Shown here one piece after another: positions 1-6,110 of a stretch of 9,046 nucleotides of DNA. Each line of letters opens with the position of its first letter. The stretch's first letter is position 1. The position numbers and the translations under genes are program-made. The stretch comes from Lentisphaeria bacterium UBA1776 (GTDB lineage: Bacteria; Verrucomicrobiota; Lentisphaeria; Victivallales; Victivallaceae), in NCBI GenBank assembly GCA_002314605.1, contig DCGO01000129.1, forward strand, positions 1 through 9,046. The letters are read 5' to 3'. A model generated the notes under the pieces. That model saw only the letters and a list, made by a program, of their open reading frames with translations. It was not told where the DNA came from and searched no databases.

Positions 1-15
1 GCGTAAAGACTTAAA

Positions 16-93
16 TGGTCGGGGTGAAAGGATTTGAACCTTCGGCCTCTGCGTCCCGAACGCAGCGCTCTAGCCAGACTGAGCCACACCCCG
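16..93 (-). tRNA. tRNA-Pro (anticodon CGG), CCA encoded
   Basis: Reads CCG proline codons. On the minus strand the acceptor stem CGGGGTG (93-87) pairs perfectly with CACCCCG (26-20). The D-arm has GCTC/GAGC. The anticodon stem CTGCG/CGCAG encloses the loop TTCGGGA, giving anticodon CGG. The T-arm is GAAGG/CCTTT with loop TTCAAAT. The discriminator A and a genomically encoded CCA follow (19-16). All stems close, so this appears functional. It lies downstream of jag on the same strand, with its own promoter between them. Confidence 0.96.
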
Positions 94-135
94 ACAATCA
101 CCAACCGATATGTATATCCCGGGTGACGCGGCTAT

Positions 136-163
136 AATATATCACGCCTCCCGGGAATTACAA
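136..163 (-). promoter_or_regulatory. Promoter of tRNA-Pro
   Basis: On the minus strand a -35 TTGTAA (163-158) and a -10 TATATT (141-136) are separated by 16 bp. Transcription would start near 128, about 35 nt before the tRNA. The two hexamers and the spacing are identical to those in front of tRNA-Leu at 8765-8792, which supports both calls. The -35 lies just beyond the jag stop codon. Inferred from sequence only. Confidence 0.6.
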
Positions 164-172
164 GGTCAGAGG

Positions 173-796
173 TCAGTCTTTTTTCAAAGAAATCACGACT
201 TTTTTCAGCGCTCCTTCACCTTCACTCTGGGTGGTCAGCTCAGGGTCCTCCTGAAGCGTGACATGGATGATCCGGCGGTCATGGGCGTTCATTTCGGGGA
301 GTGTCACCGGTTCCCCCCACTTTTTGACTTCCTTGGCTTTGTCCAAAGCCAGGGCGCGGAGATCGTCCTCGCTCATATCCGAACGGCCCTCGCCGCATCT
401 GCCCTCACGGCGGCGGCTGCCGCGCTCGCTGCGCTCGCAGCGGTCTTCGCGATCCCGGTTGAAACGGCGGGGTGCTTCCCCTTCTTCGCTTTTGCGTGTC
501 TCGCCGCTGCGGTTGTTTCCCTGGGCATAGCCGTCAATATCCAGCATGACCCGGGGGCCGCTTTCTTCGCCCCGGAAAAGGATCCGGTCCAGCAGGGTCT
601 GAAGGCTGTCCAGCGTCTGTCCTTTGCGGCCAATGATCCGGCCGGCCTCGGGAGAACTGATTTTGATTCCCAGCCGGGCACCTTTTTCCTCCACCCGGAG
701 CGAGGCTTCCAGGCCCAGGAAATCCAGCATGGTCATCAGGGTCTTGGTCGATTTTTCCTTCTGTTCTTCGACTTTTGCAGTTTCGTTTTCCGCCAT
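173..796 (-). CDS. jag: KH-R3H RNA-binding protein Jag/KhpB with basic insert
   Basis: Cytoplasmic single-stranded nucleic-acid-binding protein of the Jag/SpoIIIJ-associated (KhpB) family, 207 aa. In other bacteria the family is linked to sRNA/mRNA binding and envelope or cell-division control, and it is normally encoded beside yidC, as here (35 nt downstream of the yidC stop). A KH type II domain spans about 20-90 with the RNA-gripping GxxG loop GRKG at 56-59. An R3H domain spans about 143-207 with R174xxxH178 and the family-typical acidic DDPE/TTQSEGE-like tail at 183-195. The ATG is preceded by AGGAG about 7 nt upstream. Two oddities: the usual N-terminal Jag_N domain is essentially absent (only about 20 charged residues precede the KH), and an Arg/Glu/Gly/Ser-rich, probably disordered segment of about 48 residues (93-140) separates KH from R3H. 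The family call is secure; the function in this organism is inferred. Confidence 0.92.
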   Translation of the reverse strand: MAENETAKVEEQKEKSTKTLMTMLDFLGLEASLRVEEKGARLGIKISSPEAGRIIGRKGQTLDSLQTLLDRILFRGEESGPRVMLDIDGYAQGNNRSGETRKSEEGEAPRRFNRDREDRCERSERGSRRREGRCGEGRSDMSEDDLRALALDKAKEVKKWGEPVTLPEMNAHDRRIIHVTLQEDPELTTQSEGEGALKKVVISLKKD

Positions 797-834
797 TTTT
801 TGTCTCCTGCGTGCGTTTGAATGACTGTTTTGCG

Positions 835-2556
835 CTACGCTTTTTGTGCACTCCCGGCTTTCGGCGCCGGAGTTGCGGTGTTATAATGCTTCTGCAGCAG
901 CATCTGCAGAATACTGAAAATCTGACTGACCGTCCAGTAGAGCGTCAGACCGGACGGGAGGTTGTACAGGAAAAACAGCATGACAATGGGCATAATCATC
1001 ATCATTTTCTGCTGCATGGGCTCCATGGCCGTGGGCGTCAGGCGCTGCTGCAGCACCATGAGAAGCGTCATGGCAAGCACCAGCGGATTGACGGGAAGCC
1101 CGAAAATATGGCACACCGTATCCGGCGCCGCCAGATCCTGCGCCCACCAGAAGGAAACCTGGCGCAGCTCCACCGCTCCGTCCAGCGTGGCGTACAGCGC
1201 AAAGAATACGGGGATCTGAAGCAGAATGGGAAGACACCCTCCCATGGGGTTCACCCCCTCGGTGCGATAGAGCTCCATCATCTTCGTATTGAGCATCTGA
1301 GGATTGTCTTTGTATTTGGCTCGGAGCTCCTGGATCTTCGGCTGAACTCTGGACATCTTCTTCATGGAGGCGTTGGCCTTGGCCGTGGCCGGCCAGAAGA
1401 GAAGGCGGACAATGATCGTCAGAATGATGATGCTCCAGCCGTAGGAGCCGCAAACGCCTTTCAGCTGGATCAGTACCCAGAGCAGGAGCCGGGCAAGATA
1501 ATCCAGCGGCCCCCAGGCCATGTGCATGGTGCGGTCGGCGTCGGGGGCGAAGGCTTTCAGCTTCGCGGTGTTTTTGGGGCCGGCATACAGTTCAAACTGC
1601 CATTCCGAGGTGCTTTCCGGGGCCAGTTTGAGACCGGAATACGCTGCTCCGGCGGCGGCGAAATAGCGGTCACTCTTGCCCGGCTCCGGCACACGCGCCT
1701 GATAGAGGTTGAAGGGCTGTTTCGCCTGCAGGACCGAAATGAAGAATTTATTGCTCAGGGCTTCCCAGCGGACATTGCCGGCATTGCGGAAGAATTTCTT
1801 GTCTTTGGCATCGGCATTGACATCGTTGTAACTGCCGTCGGCAGTGTAATAATCCAGCCGGAAACTGTCCATGCGTAGGGTGTCGCCGGAAACATTGCTC
1901 CACGCCTGCAGTTCGCCGCCGCTCACGGCCAGCACCGGGATTTCCGCCGTGGTGCGCCCGGTATTGGCAACTTTGAGATTCATGGCAAGGGTATTGCTCC
2001 TGCCGAGGGTCCATTCCTGGGTGATCCGAAGCCTGGCATCTTTGCCGAGAGTCACATCCCGAACCAGCGTGTAAAGGCTCCCTTTCTGCTCACTCCTGAC
2101 AATGTTGTCAAGCGTCATGGACATGCCGGGAAAGAAAACGCCCGTTGCACCGGGCTGCAGGGCTCCGGCCGGGGTCCCCGCAGAGGGCAGCTGGTCAATG
2201 GATATTTGTTTTTCCCGGTCGGCGGTACGGAAATTTTTCAGCGTGATACTGCGGATGGCACCGGCCTCCGGCAGAATTTCGCAGGCTATATCGTCGTTGC
2301 CAAGTAAAACGGCTGGAAGGGTCCGGACGGCGGGTTTTATCTGTGCCGGAACCGGGAGCCTGGAAGTTCCGGCTGCGGCGGGAGCTTCTTTCTGAACCGC
2401 GGGAACTGTGGCGGGAACTGCGGCAGTCTGAACCGCGCCCTGAACGGGTGCCGCAGGGTCGGGCATCCAGCCCATCCATACGCACAAAGGCTGCCAGAAA
2501 ATCAGCAATGCACCGCACAGAATAAAGGCGATGACCATCTCTTTATCAAATTTCAC
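835..2556 (-). CDS. yidC: Membrane protein insertase YidC
   Basis: Inner-membrane insertase/chaperone that inserts and folds membrane proteins alone or with SecYEG; Oxa1/Alb3/YidC superfamily, 573 aa. An N-terminal transmembrane helix lies at about 7-24, then a Pro/Ala-rich linker (33-80), then the large periplasmic P1 beta-sandwich domain (about 80-335) typical of Gram-negative YidC. The conserved five-helix core follows: TM2 at 372-390 with the invariant hydrophilic-groove arginine R384, a cytoplasmic coiled-coil hairpin (about 395-435), the NPMGGCLPILLQIPVFFALY signature from 436, then helices at about 485-503 and 518-555 with NLPSGLTLYW. The start is GTG, overlapping the yidD stop as GTGA, with CAGGA about 9 nt upstream. 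No in-frame ATG lies close. Translation is probably coupled to yidD. The C-tail is short and Ala/Pro/Lys-rich. Confidence 0.97.
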   Translation of the reverse strand: MKFDKEMVIAFILCGALLIFWQPLCVWMGWMPDPAAPVQGAVQTAAVPATVPAVQKEAPAAAGTSRLPVPAQIKPAVRTLPAVLLGNDDIACEILPEAGAIRSITLKNFRTADREKQISIDQLPSAGTPAGALQPGATGVFFPGMSMTLDNIVRSEQKGSLYTLVRDVTLGKDARLRITQEWTLGRSNTLAMNLKVANTGRTTAEIPVLAVSGGELQAWSNVSGDTLRMDSFRLDYYTADGSYNDVNADAKDKKFFRNAGNVRWEALSNKFFISVLQAKQPFNLYQARVPEPGKSDRYFAAAGAAYSGLKLAPESTSEWQFELYAGPKNTAKLKAFAPDADRTMHMAWGPLDYLARLLLWVLIQLKGVCGSYGWSIIILTIIVRLLFWPATAKANASMKKMSRVQPKIQELRAKYKDNPQMLNTKMMELYRTEGVNPMGGCLPILLQIPVFFALYATLDGAVELRQVSFWWAQDLAAPDTVCHIFGLPVNPLVLAMTLLMVLQQRLTPTAMEPMQQKMMMIMPIVMLFFLYNLPSGLTLYWTVSQIFSILQMLLQKHYNTATPAPKAGSAQKA

Positions 2557-2819
2557 TTGTCCAGTCCTGTTTTGCGATCACGCCGGAATTCATCTTCCGT
2601 GATCGCCTGTTTCCCGGGAGGGGGCACGGGATCCCACCCGCCGCGGCAGAAAGGCTGACAGCGCAGCAGCCGCAGGCAGGTCAGCAAAGTCCCTTTCCAG
2701 AATCCGTGAGTGCGAAGCGCCTCCTCGGCGTAATGAGAACACGTCGGCATAAAACGGCAACTGTTCCGGATGAAGGACGGTGCCGCCGCCCGGTAGATAT
2801 AAATACAAACAATCAGCAC
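2553..2819 (-). CDS. yidD: Membrane protein insertion efficiency factor YidD
   Basis: Small amphipathic membrane-associated protein that assists YidC-dependent insertion; usual family length is about 70-90 aa, here 88 aa. The signature is intact: CRFMPTCSHYAEEAL (21-35) with C21 and C27, followed by FWKGTLLTCLRLLRCQPF (40-57) and GGWDPVP (60-66). The chosen start is GTG at 2819, which leaves the family's N-terminal hydrophobic helix (LIVCIYIY). It overlaps the 3' end of rnpA by 7 nt, and the gene ends in a GTGA overlap with yidC. The frame is open much further upstream, to about 3056, but there it runs antiparallel in sense to nothing known: it overlies rnpA and reads as low-complexity, non-YidD sequence. 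No strong ribosome-binding site precedes the GTG, so coupling to rnpA is likely. Identity is sure; the exact start is moderately sure. Confidence 0.88.
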   Translation of the reverse strand: MLIVCIYIYRAAAPSFIRNSCRFMPTCSHYAEEALRTHGFWKGTLLTCLRLLRCQPFCRGGWDPVPPPGKQAITEDEFRRDRKTGLDK

Positions 2820-3187
2820 TCGGGCGGCGCGTCCGCAACGCTCTGCGGCAGCATCCCCGCCCGGACCAGCATGGCGGCAAGTTCCGCCGTCACCGGTCCC
2901 CGCTTGCTTTTGAGCATGTTCCGACGCGGGATCAGCACGATCCGGCACACCGCGATTTCGCTCTTCAGCAACCGGAAACTTTCCCACAGCAGCCGCCGGG
3001 CGCGATTGCGCTCCACCGACAGCAGACTGTACTTTTTTCCGCATATGACACCGCACCGGAGGAATTTGTCCGGTGCGGGAGCCACCACAACCAGCATCTT
3101 GCTACTGACGAATTTTTTTCCGTCCCGCCGGACTTGGTCGAACTCTGTCTTGTTGCGAAGTTTATCGCTTTTGACAAGGGATTTCAC
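2813..3187 (-). CDS. rnpA: Ribonuclease P protein component
   Basis: Protein subunit of RNase P, which binds the catalytic RNA and the 5' leader of precursor tRNAs; 124 aa, usual length 110-130. The start region MKSLVKSDKLRNKTEFDQV matches the family pattern of a basic N-terminus followed by a F-x-x-V helix. The RNR signature helix is present as ERNRARRLLWESFRLLK (59-75), with R60-N61-R62. The strand LVVVAPAP and the strand CRIVLIPRRN (81-90) complete the alpha-beta sandwich. The start is GTG, one nucleotide after the rpmH stop (TGA-A-GTG), without a clear Shine-Dalgarno sequence, so translational coupling is likely. The C-terminus overlaps yidD by 7 nt. Confidence 0.94.
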   Translation of the reverse strand: MKSLVKSDKLRNKTEFDQVRRDGKKFVSSKMLVVVAPAPDKFLRCGVICGKKYSLLSVERNRARRLLWESFRLLKSEIAVCRIVLIPRRNMLKSKRGPVTAELAAMLVRAGMLPQSVADAPPEC

Positions 3188-3188
3188 T

Positions 3189-3326
3189 TCAGCAGGCGGT
3201 CAGCCGGGCGCGGCCCTTCTGGCGACGGCGTTTCAGGACCAGACGGCCGCCGGCGGTAGCCATGCGGGCGCGGAAACCGAGTCTGCGTTTGCGGCGGATG
3301 TTGGACGGTTGAAATGTTCTCTTCAT
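3189..3326 (-). CDS. rpmH: 50S ribosomal protein L34
   Basis: Large-subunit ribosomal protein bL34, 45 aa, the normal length. The sequence begins MKRTFQPSNIRRKRRLGFR and continues with GGRLVLKRRRQKGR, the near-invariant basic L34 pattern. The ATG at 3326 is preceded by GAAGGAAG about 8 nt upstream. An in-frame ATG 24 codons further upstream would add a non-L34 peptide and is rejected. This is the first gene of the minus-strand operon rpmH-rnpA-yidD-yidC-jag. Confidence 0.97.
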   Translation of the reverse strand: MKRTFQPSNIRRKRRLGFRARMATAGGRLVLKRRRQKGRARLTAC

Positions 3327-3378
3327 GATGCAACTTCCTTCTATATTTTGGCCTGTAAAAAAATCAGACAGATTGCAT

Positions 3379-3406
3379 AATATAGACCTGTTTTTCAAAA
3401 AAGCAA
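3379..3406 (-). promoter_or_regulatory. Promoter of the rpmH-rnpA-yidD-yidC-jag operon
   Basis: On the minus strand a -35 TTGCTT (3406-3401) and a -10 TATATT (3384-3379) are 16 bp apart. The predicted transcription start is near 3372, giving a leader of about 46 nt before rpmH. The spacing and -10 match the two tRNA promoters in this window. Part of an 11-bp inverted repeat (3388-3398) lies in the spacer. Inferred from sequence. Confidence 0.55.
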
Positions 3407-3471
3407 ATCAATTTTCCGGACCCGTGTTTGCCATCCCGGCATATTTTCCAGCGGAATTGCTTGAAAAACAG
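3388..3471. repeat. 11-bp perfect inverted repeat in the divergent promoter region
   Basis: CTGTTTTTCAA (3388-3398) and its exact reverse complement TTGAAAAACAG (3461-3471) are separated by 62 bp. The left arm sits in the spacer of the rpmH promoter; the right arm contains the -35 of the rightward promoter. It may be a shared operator, or simply recurring A/T-rich promoter sequence. Confidence 0.45.
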
Positions 3472-3488
3472 TTTTGGAACTGTATTTT
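3461..3488 (+). promoter_or_regulatory. Rightward promoter of the SIS / SGNH-macro operon
   Basis: A -35 TTGAAA (3461-3466) and a -10 TATTTT (3483-3488) are separated by 16 bp. The predicted start is near 3495, leaving a leader of about 70 nt. That leader contains a small hairpin, CCAGT (3501-3505) with ACTGG (3515-3519). It is divergent from the rpmH promoter, with the two -35 elements about 55 bp apart. Confidence 0.5.
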
Positions 3489-3565
3489 ATTACATGGATC
3501 CCAGTGGACCGGGGACTGGCGGGGCCATGCCTTTTCCGGTACGGATGGAACAGAAGGAGAACATT

Positions 3566-4171
3566 ATGATCGGGTCTGCTGCGCTGCAGAGTGCCCGTGA
3601 TGCCTACCGCATTGAAGCGGAGTGCATCCGGGAGATGCTGGGTTATTTTGACGAAAACGCTTTTTCCCGGGCGGTGGAACTTTTGTGCCGCGCTCCCAGG
3701 ATCGGGGCCAGCGGCTGCGGGCACTCCGGGATCATCTGTCAGCATTTTGCCCACCTGATGTGCTGTGTGGAGCGGCCGGCCCGGTTCATTTCCCCGGCGG
3801 AAGCCATCCACGGAGCCACCGGATTTCTGCAGAAAGGAGATGTGATGGTCTTTGCTTCCCGCGGAGGAAAAAGTGCCGAACTCCTGCCCATTGTGAAGAT
3901 CTGCAAAACCAAGGGCGTTTTCATCATCACCGTGACGGAAAACCCCGATTCCCCCCTGGCTCTTCAGTCGGATGTGGTGCTGAAGCAGCATGTCAACCGG
4001 GAGACTGACAAGTGGAATGCTCAAGGTACCACCAGCACGACCAGTCTCTGCATGATCTTTCATGCATTGCAGGCTGCGGTTGTCGAGGAGACCGGTTACC
4101 GGGCCGAACAGTTTGCCGTGATCCACCCCGGCGGCGCCGTGGGCGAACGGCTGAACGGAGGGAAGAAATGA
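3566..4171 (+). CDS. SIS-domain protein, GutQ/KdsD-like without CBS domains
   Basis: Single-domain sugar isomerase (SIS) protein of 201 aa, related to the arabinose-5-phosphate isomerases KdsD/GutQ but lacking their C-terminal CBS pair. The family binds and often isomerises phosphosugars in the cytoplasm. Family landmarks in order: the phosphosugar loop IGASGCGHSG (46-55), FISPAEAIHGATG (74-86), the SRGGKSAELL segment (98-107), TENPDSPLA (124-132), GTTSTTS (154-160) and the terminal IHPGGAVGERL (186-196). Histidines H82 and H187 correspond to KdsD catalytic-site histidines. The KdsD lysine in GMGKSG is replaced by H53, and the glutamate in SNSGET is replaced by K102. A5P isomerase activity is therefore doubtful, and another phosphosugar or a regulatory role is possible. 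The ATG at 3566 has GAAGGAG about 8 nt upstream; longer in-frame starts lie in or near the promoter and lack family sequence. The stop overlaps the next start as ATGA. Confidence 0.85.
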   Translation: MIGSAALQSARDAYRIEAECIREMLGYFDENAFSRAVELLCRAPRIGASGCGHSGIICQHFAHLMCCVERPARFISPAEAIHGATGFLQKGDVMVFASRGGKSAELLPIVKICKTKGVFIITVTENPDSPLALQSDVVLKQHVNRETDKWNAQGTTSTTSLCMIFHALQAAVVEETGYRAEQFAVIHPGGAVGERLNGGKK

Positions 4172-5379
4172 GTGCGATTCCCCGTTCCTGTATTCCGGTT
4201 CCGAAGATCGAGAACGACTGCTATGACTGGTATGCCCGCCACGAGGAGAAAGTCCGCTGGGCGCAAATTCATCGGGCGGAAGCCGTTTTTATAGGTGACT
4301 CCATCACGCATTTCTGGAGCGGCGAATCCGGGCCGGATTGCGGCGGAGGGTTGTGGAATGAACTTTTTGCCGGAAGGCCCGTGCTGAATTCCGGTTACGG
4401 CTACGACCGGACCCAGAATGTCCTGTGGCGCATGGAGCATGGAGAGTTTGAAAAACAGGAGCCGAAACTTTTTGTGGTCAATATCGGCACCAACCAGTTT
4501 TCTGTTTCTCCCAATTACGACGGGGATTCTCCGGAAGCGGCAGCGGAAGGCATCCGGCTGGTGATCCGGAAACTGCATGAGAGATTTCCCCGTGCGCACA
4601 TTGTCCAGATGGCCTTGTTTCCCCGCCGGGGCAAGCAGGAGCTGATCGACCGGACCAATGCACTTGCCCTTCCCGCAGAAGAGGCCGGCTGGCTCAGCTG
4701 GATCGATTTGTCTGACAAACTGGGGGATCTGCGGCATGAGATCCGGCCGGAGTGTTACCAGCCTGACGGCTGTCATCTGGCCCGTCCCGGATACGAGATC
4801 TGGACCGCCGCGCTGGCGCCTTACCTTAAAAAATATCTCGGTATGGATCCCAGGCTCCGGGTGACATCCGGAGATATCACCCGGATGGTCTGTGATGTGA
4901 TCGTCAATGCCGCCAATACCTCACTCCTTGGCGGGGGAGGGGTGGACGGGGCCATTCACCGGGCCGCCGGACCGGAACTTCTGGCGGAGTGCCTGACCCT
5001 TGGCGGATGCCGTACCGGCGAGGCAAAAATTACCCGGGGATACCATCTGCCCGCCCGGTTTGTGATCCATACCGCCGGGCCGGTGTATGCCAATCGGCCC
5101 CGGGACCCGGAACTTCTGGCATCGTGTTATCGGAACAGCCTCGATCTGGCAGCGGAACACCATTTACGGAGCATTGTTTTTCCGGCGATTTCCACCGGGG
5201 CTTACGGATACCCAGCAGATGCGGCGGCGGAGATCGCCGCTGGTACGGTGATGAAGTGGCTGGACGCCCACCCGCTGGATCCCGTGACCGTGACGCTGGC
5301 GGCATACAGCGGTGAAGCTGAAACGGTTCTCAGGAAGGCTGTGAATTTGCAAAAGTCCGGAGCCGATGTTATATTTTAA
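4168..5379 (+). CDS. Fusion protein: SGNH/GDSL esterase + ADP-ribose macro domain
   Basis: Probable bifunctional cytoplasmic hydrolase of 403 aa with no signal peptide. Residues about 1-224 form an SGNH esterase resembling the PAF-acetylhydrolase beta/gamma-type group. Block I is FIGDSITHFW with nucleophile S45. Block II is LNSGYGYDRTQNVLWR with G76. Block III is IGTNQ with N109. Block V is DGCHL with D200 and H203, so the full catalytic set is present. Residues about 228-400 form a macro domain of the YmdB/MacroD type: ITRMVCDVIVNAANTSLLG (237-255) with NAAN at 247-250, GGGGVDGAIHRAAG (255-268) with D260, GEAKITRGYHLPARFVIHTAGP (284-305), and FPAISTGAYGYP (338-349). YmdB-type macro domains deacetylate O-acetyl-ADP-ribose or remove mono-ADP-ribose. 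ATG at 4168 follows GGAGG and overlaps the SIS gene stop by 4 nt, so the two are co-translated. Both domains are ester-cleaving families; a shared O-acyl substrate is only an inference. Confidence 0.88.
   Translation: MSAIPRSCIPVPKIENDCYDWYARHEEKVRWAQIHRAEAVFIGDSITHFWSGESGPDCGGGLWNELFAGRPVLNSGYGYDRTQNVLWRMEHGEFEKQEPKLFVVNIGTNQFSVSPNYDGDSPEAAAEGIRLVIRKLHERFPRAHIVQMALFPRRGKQELIDRTNALALPAEEAGWLSWIDLSDKLGDLRHEIRPECYQPDGCHLARPGYEIWTAALAPYLKKYLGMDPRLRVTSGDITRMVCDVIVNAANTSLLGGGGVDGAIHRAAGPELLAECLTLGGCRTGEAKITRGYHLPARFVIHTAGPVYANRPRDPELLASCYRNSLDLAAEHHLRSIVFPAISTGAYGYPADAAAEIAAGTVMKWLDAHPLDPVTVTLAAYSGEAETVLRKAVNLQKSGADVIF
5347..5375 (+). promoter_or_regulatory. Promoter for the lipoprotein gene
   Basis: A -35 TTGCAA (5347-5352) and a -10 TATATT (5370-5375) are 17 bp apart, inside the last codons of the SGNH-macro gene. 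The predicted start is near 5382. A 6-bp stem, GAGCCG (5386-5391) with CGGCTC (5398-5403), would then form at the very 5' end of the transcript, where it could stabilise the message. Confidence 0.45.
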
Positions 5380-5439
5380 CCCGTTGAGCCGACGGGACGG
5401 CTCCATTGCAGGGAATCTTTTTTTCAGGAGGCGATAGAG

Positions 5440-6006
5440 ATGTCAAGATGCTGGATACTGGCCGCAACGGCCCTTGCCGGGATTCTGCTGACTGCCGGCT
5501 GTGATACCATCAAAGAGGCGTTTGAGGAATCCATGGGTTCAAAAGCTTCGGATCTGGGGCTCTTTGGCGAGGAGTACAAGCCCCGCTATCTCTTTGGCCT
5601 GTATGCCCGGGTGAAATACCCCCGCGGAATGCGGGAACTGGAGCGGCAGATCACGACTTTTGAGGGAAAAAAGATGTGGATCAACACCAATCAGTTTCTG
5701 AGCAGCAAGCATGTCAAGGAGATTCGGATCATGCCCCGGGCGGATGTCCCCGGCGCCTACGATCTGGCGCTGAACCTGAGCGATATGGGGGTCCGCATCT
5801 GGACCATGCTTGCCCAGCAGTTTGCCCAGGAGCCCATGGTCATGCTGATCGATGACTATTACCAGTGTTCCTTCTGCCCTCAGCCCCTGGCGGACCTGGA
5901 ATCCACCTGGGTGGTGATCAGCTATCCCTTTGACGAAGTGACCGCAAAAGGGATGGAAAAATTTTCCAAGAAGAACTACAAGCACCTGAATCCGCAGGTG
6001 AATTGA
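5440..6006 (+). CDS. Small lipoprotein, possible SecD-P1-head-like fold
   Basis: Exported lipid-anchored protein of 188 aa with no confident family match. An N-terminal hydrophobic signal segment (5-19) ends in the lipobox LTAG-C with acylated cysteine C21. The residue after it is aspartate (D22), which in enterobacteria retains lipoproteins in the inner membrane; whether that rule holds here is unknown. The mature part has a beta-alpha-beta look: FEGKKMWINTNQFLSSKHVKEIRIMP (74-99), YDLALNLSDMGVRIWTMLAQQF (107-128), EPMVMLIDDYYQCSFCPQPL (131-150) and STWVVISYPFDEVTAKGMEKFSKK (155-178). The order of strand, substrate-like helix, 'ML-IDD-Y' strand and final 'F-EVTAKGMEKF' helix resembles the P1 head subdomain of SecD. 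A CxxC pair (C143, C146) is also present. The ribosome-binding site AGGAGG lies 8 nt before the ATG. The lipoprotein call is firm, the SecD resemblance tentative. Confidence 0.8.
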   Translation: MSRCWILAATALAGILLTAGCDTIKEAFEESMGSKASDLGLFGEEYKPRYLFGLYARVKYPRGMRELERQITTFEGKKMWINTNQFLSSKHVKEIRIMPRADVPGAYDLALNLSDMGVRIWTMLAQQFAQEPMVMLIDDYYQCSFCPQPLADLESTWVVISYPFDEVTAKGMEKFSKKNYKHLNPQVN

Positions 6007-6110
6007 AGTTCGCGCCCGTGACGGAAGGGGGGTGCCGGGCTTCAGGTACACGATCAGCGTGTCCGGGGGGGCGTTTCTCCGGGCCGGAAGCCTGGTTTTG
6101 AATCTGAATC

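Noticed and set aside
117..156. Inverted repeat TCCCGGG/CCCGGGA as a terminator after jag
   Set aside because: Wide mismatched interior, no T run in the jag direction, and it overlaps the tRNA-Pro promoter elements.
775..1878. Long open frame on the plus strand (about 367 codons) opposite yidC
   Set aside because: Antisense to a clear yidC, His/Gly/Arg-rich composition without any recognisable domain, and no ribosome-binding site; a GC-driven shadow frame.
3327..3398. N-terminal extension of L34 by 24 codons
   Set aside because: The extension overlaps the predicted promoter and lacks L34 sequence, while the inner ATG has a good ribosome-binding site and gives the standard 45-aa protein.
3395..4126. 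Minus-strand open frame opposite the SIS gene
   Set aside because: Antisense to well-conserved SIS motifs and running into the rpmH promoter region; no family features.
5386..5424. Hairpin GAGCCG/CGGCTC followed by a T run as a terminator of the SGNH-macro gene
   Set aside because: The T run begins about 13 nt after the stem, too far for a normal intrinsic terminator; better explained as a 5'-leader hairpin of the lipoprotein transcript.
5983..6000. CACCTG/CAGGTG hairpin at the end of the lipoprotein gene as a terminator
   Set aside because: Only 6 bp, lies inside the coding sequence, and has no T run after it.
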